A stretch of DNA of 64,000 nucleotides from Methanobacteriota archaeon (GCA_027064425.1 JAMOPO010000052.1:124001-188000); one strand, 5' to 3'; shown: positions 52,436 through 61,454, counted from the first letter of the stretch. Notes: a model not told the origin generated them from the letters alone. A program made the numbers and translations.

Positions 52436-53346
52436 CTCGCGTGGCCGGTCTCCGCGAGCTCCCGGACCTCTTCTGTCGGGCCGTCGTGGTGGAGGTCCTG
52501 TCGGGCCCGAAGCCGGGGCTCGTGGATCCCGTCTCACCGAGCCCGCACCGGGACATGGGGCCCGGCGAGTTCTTCTCCTGTCTTCCCGAGCTGAACCGGT
52601 GCCTGCGCGAGGCACTGGAGCTGGGGCTAGACCGCGAGCCGGTGGAAGAGGTCGTGGATCTGATCCCCGCCTGGAACGTGGACGTGCTGACGGCGTCCTC
52701 CGGCCCGAACTCCGTGCGCGGGGTGCTGTTCCTGGGCGCCGTGTACTGCTACTCGGCCGGGTGGGAGGGGGACGTCTTCCCGTTCTCTCGGATCCGCGAG
52801 GTCGGGAGGCTCTGCGCGGAGAAGCTGTGGGACAGGACGGAGACGAAGTGCGGTCGAAGGCGAGTCCGAGAGGGATTAGCGGGAATCTTCGGCGAGGCGG
52901 CGTCCGGGCTTATGACCGCGAGGACGGTGTCGTTGTCCACCCTGGTCTCGGTGCTGCGCCGGGGCGGAACGCTTGAGGAGGCCGTCGTGCAGTCGGTCCT
53001 GGCCTGCATGTCCGTTCTGGAGGACGCCGGGCTCCCCCCGCGGACGCGGGAGTGGGTGAGGCGAAGGTCCCGCGAGGTGTTGGAGATGGGAGGGGTGTTG
53101 ACCCGGCGGGGTCGGGAGGAGCTCTGGTCCTTTGTGGAGGAGTGCGCACGGAGGGAGGTCAGCCCGGGCGCGTCGGGGGACGTGACGATCGTTGGGCTCG
53201 TGCTGCTCTTCCTCCGGTGGGGGAGGGACCTTTCCTCCCCGTATCTTGATCCTCCGGGACGGTGGGGTCGGGGAGCAGGTGGGGAGGACCGTTCGGGTCC
53301 TGGTGCGCGGGGACGGGACGCGGGTCGTGGCCTCTCGAGGGGATAG
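52432..53346 (+). CDS. CitG/MdcB-like triphosphoribosyl-dephospho-CoA synthase family protein
   Basis: A 304-residue protein with the family's marks: GPKPGLVDPVSPSPHRDM (KPGLVD...H.DM), GPNSVRGVLFLGAVYCYSAG and the C-terminal SPGASGDVTIVGLVLLFLRW. In bacteria these make the prosthetic group of citrate or malonate decarboxylase acyl carriers; the archaeal role is unknown. GTG overlaps the previous stop by 4 nt. The last 23 codons lie over the next gene and read as Gly/Arg-rich low complexity. Confidence 0.7.
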   Translation: MTRVAGLRELPDLFCRAVVVEVLSGPKPGLVDPVSPSPHRDMGPGEFFSCLPELNRCLREALELGLDREPVEEVVDLIPAWNVDVLTASSGPNSVRGVLFLGAVYCYSAGWEGDVFPFSRIREVGRLCAEKLWDRTETKCGRRRVREGLAGIFGEAASGLMTARTVSLSTLVSVLRRGGTLEEAVVQSVLACMSVLEDAGLPPRTREWVRRRSREVLEMGGVLTRRGREELWSFVEECARREVSPGASGDVTIVGLVLLFLRWGRDLSSPYLDPPGRWGRGAGGEDRSGPGARGRDAGRGLSRG

Positions 53347-53863
53347 GAAGTTTTTTAAGCGAAGCGAGGTCGGGGTCGAGCGAGAGTTAACGCCGTGGGA
53401 GGCCTACCGGGAGATTTGTACCCGGCTGGAGCTTAACTCGCTGGAACCTCCCGAGGACGTCGGGCACCCGGTCGACCCCGAGACGGGGTACCGGGTGCTG
53501 GAGCTCCTGGACCTGTTATGGCGGTCCGGGATCGAGGGGCTGGGCGTAACCGGCACGGTGGGCTGCGCGGCACCCCTCCACGACCTTACGGTGGGGAATC
53601 CGGTCGGGTGGACGAGCCTCCGGGTGGCGAACCCCGGCTCCGACCTCGACTTAATAATCAGGGAGAAGGGAACTCTACGGGAGCTCCTGAACCTGGGCTT
53701 TAGAGTCGTCAGGCGACGGGGTGACGGGGCGCTCCTGTCCCCGGAGCGGGTCACGGGTTTCCGTACTCCTCTACTCGACGTGAGGTGGGGGTGCGACGTT
53801 GGCGGACGACCTGGACAGCCTCCTGCCGAAGACCTCAGAGAGCACCAGCCTGAGCACCCTTAA
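53279..53863 (+). CDS. Predicted nucleotidyltransferase
   Basis: A 194-residue protein. [20 protein letters not shown] with preceding NPG is the GSDxDL motif of the polymerase-beta nucleotidyltransferase fold, and LLDVRWG later could supply the third acidic residue. The N-terminal half has [20 protein letters not shown] and [17 protein letters not shown] at 53279 is preferred over TTG at 53246 for ribosome-binding-site spacing. It overlaps the CitG-like gene by 68 nt and PAN by 65 nt. Confidence 0.6.
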   Translation: MGRTVRVLVRGDGTRVVASRGDRKFFKRSEVGVERELTPWEAYREICTRLELNSLEPPEDVGHPVDPETGYRVLELLDLLWRSGIEGLGVTGTVGCAAPLHDLTVGNPVGWTSLRVANPGSDLDLIIREKGTLRELLNLGFRVVRRRGDGALLSPERVTGFRTPLLDVRWGCDVGGRPGQPPAEDLREHQPEHP

Positions 53864-55262
53864 GAGCCTGAAGAACGCGCTCGAGGAGCTGGCTGGTAAG
53901 TCGGACTCGAACATCGAGGGACTGGTGGAGGCGCTGGACGACCTGATCACGCTGATGGAGAAGACCGGGGTGAAGGACCTCCGCGACCTCATCGAGGAGT
54001 TCAAGGACCTCAAGCAGGAGAAGAAGCGCCTGGAGGAGCTCCTGCAGGAGTACTTCAAGCGGCTTGAGGAGCTGGAGCGGAAGCTGAAGGCGCAGGAGGA
54101 GAAGCTCAGGATCGAGGCGCGGCGCCGGAAGACGCTGGAGAAGGAGCTGGAGATGGAGCGGGACGAGAAGGCCGAGCTGCGGGAGGAGCTCCGGCGGAAG
54201 GAGGTGATGATCGAGAAGCTCCGGAACGACCTGCAGCGGCTGAAGAAGCCGCCGCTGATCGTGGGCACGGTGGAGGAGGTGCTCGACGACGGCCGCGTCA
54301 TCGTCAAGAGCTCGACCGGGCCGAAGTTCGTCTCGAACGTCAGCCCAACCGTGGACAAGGACAAGATCGAGCCGGGCGCGAACGTGGCGCTGAACCAGCA
54401 GAGCATGGCCGTCGTCGACGTGCTGCCCTCGGAGAAGGACCCGCGGGTCACGGCCATGGAGGTGGAGGAGGATCCGGACGTCACGTACGACGACATCGGC
54501 GGCCTCGACAAGCAGATCCAAGAGATCCGAGAGGTCGTGGAGAAGCCGCTCAAGGAGCCCGAGCTGTTCGAGAAGGTCGGCGTCGAGCCGCCGAAGGGCG
54601 TGCTCCTGTACGGACCGCCCGGCACGGGTAAGACCCTGCTCGCCCGCGCGGTCGCTCACCACGCGGACGCGACGTTCATCCGGCTCGCCGCGCCCGAGCT
54701 CGTCCAGAAGTTCATCGGCGAGGGTGCCCGGCTGGTGCGCGAGCTGTTCGAGCTGGCTCGGGAGAAGGCTCCGAGCATCATCTTCATCGACGAGATCGAC
54801 GCCATCGGCGCCCGACGCATGCGGGACGCCACGAGCGGCGACCGCGAGGTGCAGCGGACGCTGACGCAGCTCCTGGCCGAGATGGACGGCTTCGACCCGC
54901 TCGACGACATCAAGGTCATCGCCGCGACCAACCGGAAGGACATCCTGGACCCGGCACTGCTCCGGCCCGGCCGGTTCGACCGGCACATCAAGATCCCGCT
55001 GCCGGACGAGGAGGGCCGCTACGAGATCTTCAAGATCCACACGCGGGACATGAACCTCGCCGACGACGTCGACCTGCGGAAGCTGGCCAAGATGACGGAG
55101 GGCGCCTCGGGCGCCGACATCAAGGCGATCTGCACCGAGGCCGGTATGATGGCCATCCGCGAGGACCGGGACGTCGTCACCATGCGCGACTTCGTGAAGG
55201 CCGTCGAGCGCGTCCTGGGCCAGCGAGAGGAGGAGGGAGAGTACAAGCGGGCGTACCACTAA
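53799..55262 (+). CDS. pan: Proteasome-activating nucleotidase PAN
   Basis: A 487-residue AAA+ ATPase that unfolds substrates for the 20S proteasome. A long coiled coil (about residues 60-150) and OB domain ([20 protein letters not shown]) precede Walker [12 protein letters not shown], Walker [12 protein letters not shown] and the arginine finger LLRPGRFDR. The C-terminus ends AYH, close to the HbYX docking motif. It is longer than the usual 400-430 residues because of the N-terminal region. TTG follows GGTGGGGG. Confidence 0.95.
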   Translation: MADDLDSLLPKTSESTSLSTLKSLKNALEELAGKSDSNIEGLVEALDDLITLMEKTGVKDLRDLIEEFKDLKQEKKRLEELLQEYFKRLEELERKLKAQEEKLRIEARRRKTLEKELEMERDEKAELREELRRKEVMIEKLRNDLQRLKKPPLIVGTVEEVLDDGRVIVKSSTGPKFVSNVSPTVDKDKIEPGANVALNQQSMAVVDVLPSEKDPRVTAMEVEEDPDVTYDDIGGLDKQIQEIREVVEKPLKEPELFEKVGVEPPKGVLLYGPPGTGKTLLARAVAHHADATFIRLAAPELVQKFIGEGARLVRELFELAREKAPSIIFIDEIDAIGARRMRDATSGDREVQRTLTQLLAEMDGFDPLDDIKVIAATNRKDILDPALLRPGRFDRHIKIPLPDEEGRYEIFKIHTRDMNLADDVDLRKLAKMTEGASGADIKAICTEAGMMAIREDRDVVTMRDFVKAVERVLGQREEEGEYKRAYH

Positions 55263-55352
55263 GGCACCACCGGCCCCCGCTCACCCAACGCCCCTCCGGA
55301 ACACCGGGAATGAAGAGGCGGTTGCTGGCGGACCGGGAAGGGATGATGAGTA

Positions 55353-56033
55353 GTGGGCGAGCGGACCTACCTGCGCGTCGGAAACCTCACCATCCGAGCC
55401 TACCCGCCGGATGAGGCCGTCGAGACCGTGCGCCGACTAGCCTCCGAGCTCGACACCGACGCCCCGGGTGAGCTGAAGGAGGCCGTCCCGGTCGACCTCC
55501 TCCAGTCCGACTTCTTCTCGCCCGAGGCCCGCGTTCTGATCGCCCACTCCGACCGCGGTCCCATCGGCTGCGTCGGCGCCGACCCCGACACCTCCAGGCA
55601 CCCGCACAACGTCTTCGGCCTGGTCGTCTCACCACGGGTCCGCAACCGTTACCAGACGGGGCATCTGCTCCTCGCCGCCGCGCTGCGCTTCCTGCGAGAG
55701 TCCGGGACCGAGGTCGCCCGGACCACCCCCATTCGGAGGGCCCTACCGTTCTTCACGGGGATCCGCGCCGACCCGACCCACGTCTGGAAGGAACTCGACC
55801 TTCGAGTAAAGTGGTACCGGCGGACCCGCGACGACGCCTTCTTGGACCTGTCCAGGGTGCCCGAGGAGCTGCGCGAGGAGCTCCTCTTGATGCGAGTAGA
55901 GACCGTGGACGCCCCGCGGGAGCCCACACCGTTCCACCGCCTGGACCCGGAGAGGCCCGTGCACACCTTCCGGTCGGGCGTGAGAGGATTCACCCTCACG
56001 GCCCGGCTGGGGGGAGCCGGAGGTGGAGGTTAG
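55353..56033 (+). CDS. GNAT-like acetyltransferase family protein
   Basis: A 226-residue protein. VLIAHSDRGPIGCVGADPDT and VFGLVVSPRVRNRYQTGHLL resemble the strand 3-4/acetyl-CoA loop of GNAT proteins, with RNRYQTGHLL in the position of Q/RxxGxG/A. The C-terminal third is not typical. Substrate unknown. GTG at 55353 follows GGATGATGAG. The stop overlaps the next gene by 11 nt. Confidence 0.5.
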   Translation: MGERTYLRVGNLTIRAYPPDEAVETVRRLASELDTDAPGELKEAVPVDLLQSDFFSPEARVLIAHSDRGPIGCVGADPDTSRHPHNVFGLVVSPRVRNRYQTGHLLLAAALRFLRESGTEVARTTPIRRALPFFTGIRADPTHVWKELDLRVKWYRRTRDDAFLDLSRVPEELREELLLMRVETVDAPREPTPFHRLDPERPVHTFRSGVRGFTLTARLGGAGGGG

Positions 56034-56742
56034 CATCATCCTGCCGACGTACAACGAGCGCGAGAACCTGCCCAGGATCGTCCCGGAGATCGAGCGGGTG
56101 ATCGACCGCGAAGGTTGGGACGCGGAGATCCTAGTCGTGGACGATGACTCACCGGACGGGACCGCGGAGGTGGCCAAGGAGCTGGCGGAGGAGTACGGCA
56201 ACATCCGCGTCATCGTTCGCAAGGAGCGGCCCGGGCTGGGACTCGCCTACCGCCGAGGCTTCCGGGAGGCGGAGGGTGACGTCGTCGTCTGCATGGACGC
56301 CGACGGTCAGCACCCGCCCGAGCACCTGCCGGACATCGTGAACCCGGTCCTCGACGGAGAGTGTGACTTCGGGCTGGGTTCTCGGTACGTGGAGGGGGCT
56401 CGGGTCGAAAACTTCCCGTGGTACCGCCGGCTGAACTCCTGGGGCGCGCGGCTCGTAGCCAAGCTCCTCCTGAGGCTCCCCTACCGCGACCCTACCAGCG
56501 GCTTCCGGGCCATTCGGCGGGAGATCCTGGAGGAGGGGAGACCGTTCGTCTCCGAGGGCTTCGAGATCCAGGTGGAGACGCTGGCCAAGGCTCACCACCT
56601 CGGGTACGAGGTTCGGGAGGTCCCATTCACGTTCAAGCCCCGGGAGCGGGGGTCCTCGAACGTCGACCTCCAGCAGATCCTGCGCTACCTGCGCGGCGTG
56701 CTGAGAATCCGCAGGGACCTTCGTCAGCGGGGTCTCCTGTAA
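56023..56742 (+). CDS. Dolichol-phosphate-sugar synthase (GT2)
   Basis: A 239-residue family 2 glycosyltransferase. SIILPTYNERENLPRIVPEI and ILVVDDDSPDGT at the N-terminus, the DxD motif VCMDADGQHPPEHL, and YRDPTSGFRAIRREIL match dolichol-phosphate mannosyl/glucosyltransferases. No C-terminal membrane helices are present. The lipid-linked sugar could serve GT-C enzymes such as the one at 17823-18884; that is inference. The start is GTG. Confidence 0.88.
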   Translation: MEVSIILPTYNERENLPRIVPEIERVIDREGWDAEILVVDDDSPDGTAEVAKELAEEYGNIRVIVRKERPGLGLAYRRGFREAEGDVVVCMDADGQHPPEHLPDIVNPVLDGECDFGLGSRYVEGARVENFPWYRRLNSWGARLVAKLLLRLPYRDPTSGFRAIRREILEEGRPFVSEGFEIQVETLAKAHHLGYEVREVPFTFKPRERGSSNVDLQQILRYLRGVLRIRRDLRQRGLL

Positions 56743-56744
56743 AC

Positions 56745-56752
56745 GATATATC
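56745..56752 (+). promoter_or_regulatory. Candidate TATA box for the CoA-disulfide-reductase-like gene
   Basis: GATATATC lies in the 42-nt gap upstream of the ATG at 56785, at 33-40 bases, with a purine-rich element just ahead. It is the clearest TATA-like sequence in this region and suggests independent transcription of the flavoprotein and the transporter genes behind it. Confidence 0.55.
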
Positions 56753-56784
56753 AGGCGTCCCCGTCGGCCCGCCCGGGCCCCGCG

Positions 56785-58122
56785 ATGCGCGTGGTGGTCG
56801 TCGGCGGAGGGGCGGCCGGCATCACCGCCGCCCGAACCGCCCGGGAGCTGGGCGCGGAGGTCACGCTGATCACCGAGGACGATCGAGTCGCGTACTCCCC
56901 CTGCGCCATCCCGTTCGTTCTTTCGGGTGAGATCGAGGACGCCGATTCCATCGTCATGCGAGACCCGGAGTACTACGAGCGGCTGGGCATCAACCTGAGG
57001 CTCGAGACGAGGGTTGAGGAGGTGGACCCGGAGGAGGGGATCGTTGAGACCGAGGACGAGACGTTCGAGTTCGACGCGGCGGTCCTGGCCGTGGGTGGGG
57101 AGCCACTGATCCCTCCCATCGAGGGGTCGGACCTCGACGGCGTCCTCACCGTCCGCTGGTTCTCGGACATCGAGCGGCTGGAGCGGGCCGTTCAGTCCGC
57201 CGAGCGGGCGGTGGTGGTCGGGGCCGGCCCCATCGGCGTTGAGATGGCGCACGCGCTGCGCAGCCGCGGGCTCGAAGTAACCCTGGTCGAGATGCTGGAT
57301 CGAGTCCTCCCCCAGCTGCTGGACGGCGACACCGCCGCGGAGCTGCAAGAGGTGATGGAGAAGGAGGGCGTCCGGGTCCTGCTGGGCGACCCCGTCGAGA
57401 GGATCGAGGGCGACGAGTCGGTGGAGGCGGTGGTGGTGGGCGGCGAGGAGATCGAGGCGGATCTCGTGGTCATGGCGGCGGGGGTTCGTCCTCGAACCGA
57501 GCTCTTTGAGGCGATGGGCGCCTCGGTTACCCCGTTCGGCGTCGAGGTTGACCCGGCCCTCCGGGTCAAGTCCGAGGATGGGGGCGTCATGGAGGGCGTT
57601 TACGCGGCCGGAGACTGCGTGGCCGACTGGTGCCCGATCACCGGAGAAACCGTGCCCAGCCAGCTCGGGACGGTGGCCGTGCGTCAGGGCCGCATCGCCG
57701 GCAGGAACGCCGTCGAGGGGCCGAAGATCACCTGGCCCGGGACGCTCAACACCGCGGTGGTCTGCGCGTTCGGTCTGGAGGCGGCCGGGTGCGGTCTCAC
57801 GGAGGCCAGGGCTGAGGAGGTCGGGATGGAGGTGGTCTCGGCGACCGTCAGCACGACGACTCGGGCCCGGTACTACCCGGGCGGTGAGGAGATCACGGTG
57901 AAGCTCATCGCCGACGCTTACACCCACCGGATCGTGGGCGCGCAGGCGGTGGGGGGAGAGCGGGTCAGGGAGCGCGTGGACGCGATCGCGCTGGCGATCC
58001 GGCTGGGAGCGAAGGTGGAGGACCTCCTATCGTGGGACTACTCGTACTCGCCCCCGGTCGCCCGGGTGGTGGAACCCTTCTACGAGGCCGCGGAGCGGCT
58101 CCGGGAGGAGCTCAAGGGATGA
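56785..58122 (+). CDS. CoA-disulfide reductase / NADH oxidase-like flavoprotein
   Basis: A 445-residue flavoprotein. FAD motif MRVVVVGGGAAGITAARTAR; redox cysteine in YSPCAIPFVLSG (Cys43); NAD(P) motif VVVGAGPIGVEMAHALRSRG; second FAD motif YAAGDCVAD. The single active Cys marks the CoADR/Nox/Npsr group, which reduces CoA disulfide, O2 or polysulfide; the actual substrate is unknown. ATG start; stop overlaps the next gene by 4 nt. Confidence 0.85.
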   Translation: MRVVVVGGGAAGITAARTARELGAEVTLITEDDRVAYSPCAIPFVLSGEIEDADSIVMRDPEYYERLGINLRLETRVEEVDPEEGIVETEDETFEFDAAVLAVGGEPLIPPIEGSDLDGVLTVRWFSDIERLERAVQSAERAVVVGAGPIGVEMAHALRSRGLEVTLVEMLDRVLPQLLDGDTAAELQEVMEKEGVRVLLGDPVERIEGDESVEAVVVGGEEIEADLVVMAAGVRPRTELFEAMGASVTPFGVEVDPALRVKSEDGGVMEGVYAAGDCVADWCPITGETVPSQLGTVAVRQGRIAGRNAVEGPKITWPGTLNTAVVCAFGLEAAGCGLTEARAEEVGMEVVSATVSTTTRARYYPGGEEITVKLIADAYTHRIVGAQAVGGERVRERVDAIALAIRLGAKVEDLLSWDYSYSPPVARVVEPFYEAAERLREELKG

Positions 58123-58631
58123 ACCTGCGCCGTGATCTCCTCGCCGCCTTTTCCTCGCTGATGGCGCTGGTCGTGATGGAATCATTCACGGGGTTCACCC
58201 TGGAGGCGCTGAAGGCCAAGTGGGCCAGGCACCCGGAGCTGCTGGCGATGCTGCCCGCGCTGATGGACTTTCGCGGGAACGTCGCCCTGGCTCACTCCGC
58301 CAGGATGACCACCGCGGAGCACCTGGGAGACTCGCGCCGGGTCATGATGGGCTCCGCGGCCGCGCTCCTAACGAGCTTCTTCGTGCCGCCCATCATCGCG
58401 CTCGTGACGCACTGGTCCTACGGTGGCAGTCTCAGCACGCTGGTCGCGGTGGCGCTGCTGACGGTCCTCTCCGTGGCCGCCGCGGTGACCCCGGCCACGA
58501 TCGGCGTGGTGAGGATCGCCGTGAGGTGGGGCGTGGACCCGGACAGGGTGGCGCCCGCCGTGACGACGGCGCTGTCCGACGTACTCACCGTCGTCCTCCT
58601 GTTCACCCTGGCGGAGGTGATCTTCCGTTGA
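58119..58631 (+). CDS. Half-size MgtE/SLC41-like cation transporter (first)
   Basis: A 170-residue membrane protein with about five helices. HPELLAMLPALMDFRGNVAL matches the start of the MgtE membrane domain, and VTPATIGVVRIAVRWGVDPD with AVTTALSDVLTVVLLF the end. Full MgtE proteins are dimers of a longer domain; here two 170-residue halves are encoded back to back. Divalent cation (Mg) transport is inferred. It overlaps both neighbours by 4 nt. Confidence 0.8.
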   Translation: MNLRRDLLAAFSSLMALVVMESFTGFTLEALKAKWARHPELLAMLPALMDFRGNVALAHSARMTTAEHLGDSRRVMMGSAAALLTSFFVPPIIALVTHWSYGGSLSTLVAVALLTVLSVAAAVTPATIGVVRIAVRWGVDPDRVAPAVTTALSDVLTVVLLFTLAEVIFR

Positions 58632-59140
58632 GGCGGGAACTGCTGAGCGTCCTGGCCTCGATGCTTCTGGTGTCCGCCCTGCTGGCCGCCTGGAGCTCCT
58701 ACGTGGGGTCCTTTTTGGCCCGGCTCGAGGCCAAGCTGGAGCACAACCCCGGGCTGGCGGCCGTGCTGCCGGTGCTTATGGCCACCACCGGGGCGGCGGC
58801 CGCGTCCTTCGGCAGCAAGCTCTCCACCCGCGTCCACCTCGGCACGGTCAGCGCCCGCAGGCTGGTGTACGACGCCGCCGTTCAGGCACTCGCGCTGATC
58901 CTGGCCATGTCCGCGTACACGACCCTGGTCACGACCGTCTTCTCGGGCCAGCTGTCCCTCGTGCGCACGGTTCTAGAGTCCACGGTCCTGACGTACCTGC
59001 TCGCGGTGTTCGTTGCGCTGGTCTCCACTTTCGCGAGCGTGAAGCTGGGCCTCGACCCGGACGACGTGGTGGGTCCCATCGTGACCACGGCGGCCGACTC
59101 CGCGGGCATCGTGATCACGCTACTCCTCTCGCCGGGGTAG
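58628..59140 (+). CDS. Half-size MgtE/SLC41-like cation transporter (second)
   Basis: A 170-residue membrane protein, the same length as its neighbour. HNPGLAAVLPVLMATTGAAA parallels the first half's motif; the end is DPDDVVGPIVTTAADSAGIV, matching the family's conserved PxxTxxxD element. The two proteins probably form a heterodimeric channel. TTG at 58628 overlaps the previous stop in TTGA. A PhoU/RCK-C protein follows after 5 nt. Confidence 0.8.
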   Translation: MRRELLSVLASMLLVSALLAAWSSYVGSFLARLEAKLEHNPGLAAVLPVLMATTGAAAASFGSKLSTRVHLGTVSARRLVYDAAVQALALILAMSAYTTLVTTVFSGQLSLVRTVLESTVLTYLLAVFVALVSTFASVKLGLDPDDVVGPIVTTAADSAGIVITLLLSPG

Positions 59141-59145
59141 GGACG

Positions 59146-59763
59146 TTGAGCGAGGCCGAGGAGAAGGACATGGAGCGCATCGAGGAGATCCTCAAGCGCC
59201 GGACCGTCGTCGACCTGCTGACCGAGATGAAGAACCTGGCGCAGCTCTCCGTGGACCTGGCCTACGCCGTGCTGCTGTTCGGCAGCGAGGAGCTGGCCGA
59301 GGAGGTGAAGAGGATCGAGTCCAGGATCGACGAGCTCTCGCTGTCGCTGAAGGCCAAGCTGGCCCTGGCGGTCCGCAGCGTCGAGGACGTGCGGAAACTG
59401 CTCCCGCTCATGGAGCTGGCCCAGTCCATGGAGGTCATCACCGACGCGGCCAACGACGTCGCCGAGACCGTCGCGATGGGCGCCGAGCCGCACCCGATCG
59501 TTAAGGAGGCGATCGCGAAGTCCGAGGAGAAGTTCAAGCTCGTACGCGTGGAGGAGGGGTCCGAGCTCGACGGGCGAACCCTCGGCGAGCTGAAGCTGGC
59601 CAGCAAGACGGGGATGCACGTGGTCGCCATCCGGCGCGGGCGGACCTGGATCGTGGGTCCCGACAAGCACACCGAGATCCGCGCCGGGGACGTGCTCATC
59701 GTCCGGGGCCGGGAGGAGGGGTTCAAGAGGTTGAAGCGCATGGCCCGGGGGTCACCCGAGTGA
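59146..59763 (+). CDS. PhoU-RCK_C (TrkA-C) regulatory protein
   Basis: A 205-residue protein. Residues 10-115 form a PhoU-like helical bundle (SVDLAYAVLLFGSEELAEEV; MEVITDAANDVAETVAMG); residues 125-200 are a TrkA-C domain (VRVEEGSELDGRTLGELKLA; GDVLIVRGREEGFKRL). Such proteins regulate ion transporters by ligand binding; the adjacent half-MgtE pair is the likely target. TTG start; stop overlaps the HTH gene by 4 nt. Confidence 0.85.
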   Translation: MSEAEEKDMERIEEILKRRTVVDLLTEMKNLAQLSVDLAYAVLLFGSEELAEEVKRIESRIDELSLSLKAKLALAVRSVEDVRKLLPLMELAQSMEVITDAANDVAETVAMGAEPHPIVKEAIAKSEEKFKLVRVEEGSELDGRTLGELKLASKTGMHVVAIRRGRTWIVGPDKHTEIRAGDVLIVRGREEGFKRLKRMARGSPE

Positions 59764-60056
59764 GCGAGTGGGAGACTCGACGTGAGAAGATCATCCGACT
59801 GCTGACGGAGTCCAAGGAGCCTCTAACCCTGGACGAGATTGCGGCGATGGTGGGAGAAGAGGACCGCCGCAAGGTCATCGAGGATCTGGAGCACATCGCC
59901 AAGACCGTCCGGAAGGAGGGTAAGCGGCTTCTAATGGAGCCCGCCCGGTGCAACAAGTGCGGCTACGTGTTCAAGAGCGCCCGGGTCCGGCCCCCATCCA
60001 GGTGCCCGCGCTGCAAGTCCGAGTGGATCCAGCCTCCGCGATTCACGATCAGGTAA
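59760..60056 (+). CDS. HTH-zinc ribbon transcriptional regulator
   Basis: A 98-residue protein. A winged helix (KIIRLLTESKEPLTLDEIAA) is followed by a zinc ribbon CNKCGYVFKS ... CPRCKSEW (cysteines at about 64, 67, 82, 85). It matches the archaeal HTH-Zn ribbon family (COG3357). Co-translation with the PhoU-RCK_C and MgtE-like genes (overlaps of 4 nt) suggests control of the cation transporter unit. Confidence 0.85.
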   Translation: MSEWETRREKIIRLLTESKEPLTLDEIAAMVGEEDRRKVIEDLEHIAKTVRKEGKRLLMEPARCNKCGYVFKSARVRPPSRCPRCKSEWIQPPRFTIR

Positions 60057-60058
60057 CG

Positions 60059-60640
60059 CTAGGACTCGTGCAGCAGCCTCAGATGGTACTCCAGCTGCCG
60101 CCCCCCGACGGGCACGTGCAGGTAATCCCCGACCACCCGGGCCCGGCCCAAGGTCTCAACACCCGACTCGGTGGCCTTGACGACCTCCAGCTCCTCCGTC
60201 ACCGCAACCATCTCACCGGGCCGGGTGAACCCCAGGGGTCGGCACCTCACGCCATCGACCTCCAGGTACCCGGACTGCATGTTGAAGGCGATCCGGTCCC
60301 ACCGGATCCAAACACCGTCCCGCTCCCCGGTCACGATCAGGCTCTCGTACGTCCTGACCTCGAAGTTCCGGCCGAAGAACGCCAGGACGTATCTCCCGCG
60401 AACCCGCCGGACGTCCAGGTAGACCTCTCCGACCCGTCGGTGCGGGACCACCGACGGGACCACGATCCCGCGGCCCACCTTCCGCACGCGCACCGGCTCG
60501 ACCAGCGCACCCTCCTCTGCGCGCACGGGTACCACGTAATACCCGGCCTTAGACTCTACGGAGACTAAACACATCGTTCCGAACTTCTCCAGCCCCGCCA
60601 CCCGGCCCAGCTTGACGTAATCGTCGTGGGAGCGGGTCAT
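60059..60640 (-). CDS. Uncharacterised beta-rich protein
   Basis: A 193-residue soluble protein. It is dominated by short strands: GYYVVPVRAEEGALVEPVRV, GEVYLDVRRVRGRYVLAFFG, RTYESLIVTGERDGVWIRWD and GEMVAVTEELEVVKATESGV. No family recognised; the pattern may be a beta-barrel or propeller-like fold. ATG at 60640 overlaps the stop of the upstream gene; AGGAGGT is just ahead. It converges with the HTH gene. Confidence 0.5.
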   Translation of the reverse strand: MTRSHDDYVKLGRVAGLEKFGTMCLVSVESKAGYYVVPVRAEEGALVEPVRVRKVGRGIVVPSVVPHRRVGEVYLDVRRVRGRYVLAFFGRNFEVRTYESLIVTGERDGVWIRWDRIAFNMQSGYLEVDGVRCRPLGFTRPGEMVAVTEELEVVKATESGVETLGRARVVGDYLHVPVGGRQLEYHLRLLHES

Positions 60641-61452
60641 CACCTCCTATTTCCAACCCCCTGCACCGCACCGGAGGCTCCTGCACGTTCTTGGGGACGT
60701 ACATCATCGAGCACGGCCCCCTCCACCTCCACGACCCGCTCCACGAGACCCGTCACGATCTCCGAGGTCCTACCCAGCACCACCGCGGGGCTCCAGCTGA
60801 ACATCCGATAGCCCGTGTTCCGGGAGGTCAGCACGCCGGCCGCTTCCAGCGCGTCGAGTATCCTCGTCCCCAGGCTGAACCGGCGCAGGTCGGGGCACAG
60901 GTCTCGGAGGATCTCCGTGGCTGAGAGGTAGTCGGAGCGTACCTTCCTCACGTCCCACTCCGCGATCTTGGCCAGGATCCTGGACTTAACCTGCCCCACG
61001 AACGAGCGGACGTTCTCCTCCATCGCGTCCGCCCTCACACCCTCCGCGGCCGGACACTTCCCGTGAGGCGGCCAGGACGTCAGCTCGTCGCCGTCCTCTC
61101 CCGACCTTACAAACTCGACCTCCACTTCGCGGCGCAGGCTGGCCGGGAGGAAGTCCAGGAACACCTGGGAGTACACCAGGAGGGTCGCCTCCTGGGCTCG
61201 ATCCGCGATCGTAGAGACCACGTTGTAAACCTTCGATCGCAGGGTGCGCAGAGGATCCCCATCCGCGCAGCCCAGCCACTCGTGGGCGGCGGGCACGTCG
61301 ATGTGAGCCACCACCAGCCGCTCTACATCGGGCTCGATCCCGGCGGTGATCCCCGACAGGGAGGTCGCGTCCGACACGTCGAGGAGCTCACAGTTCTCGG
61401 GCAGCGCGCCCTCGGGGTCGTAACACGGCGGGCAGACTATTACTCTTAGCAC
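60640..61452 (-). CDS. Uncharacterised protein with a possible C-terminal HTH
   Basis: A 270-residue soluble protein. VIVCPPCYDPEGALPENCEL with CPPC at the N-terminus, ERLVVAHIDVPAAHEWLGCA and ATLLVYSQVFLDFLPASLRR give an alpha/beta first half; the helical segment FSLGTRILDALEAAGVLTSR with RMFSWSP after it looks like a winged helix. No family recognised. GTG is 2 nt after the truA stop, so it is co-transcribed with truA and the next gene. Confidence 0.45.
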   Translation of the reverse strand: MLRVIVCPPCYDPEGALPENCELLDVSDATSLSGITAGIEPDVERLVVAHIDVPAAHEWLGCADGDPLRTLRSKVYNVVSTIADRAQEATLLVYSQVFLDFLPASLRREVEVEFVRSGEDGDELTSWPPHGKCPAAEGVRADAMEENVRSFVGQVKSRILAKIAEWDVRKVRSDYLSATEILRDLCPDLRRFSLGTRILDALEAAGVLTSRNTGYRMFSWSPAVVLGRTSEIVTGLVERVVEVEGAVLDDVRPQERAGASGAVQGVGNRR

Positions 61453-61454
61453 GG

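Noticed and set aside
55343-55349. ATGATGA resembling a box C upstream of the GNAT-like gene
   Set aside because: No D box CTGA at the right distance and no closing stem; it is explained by the ribosome-binding-site/start region.
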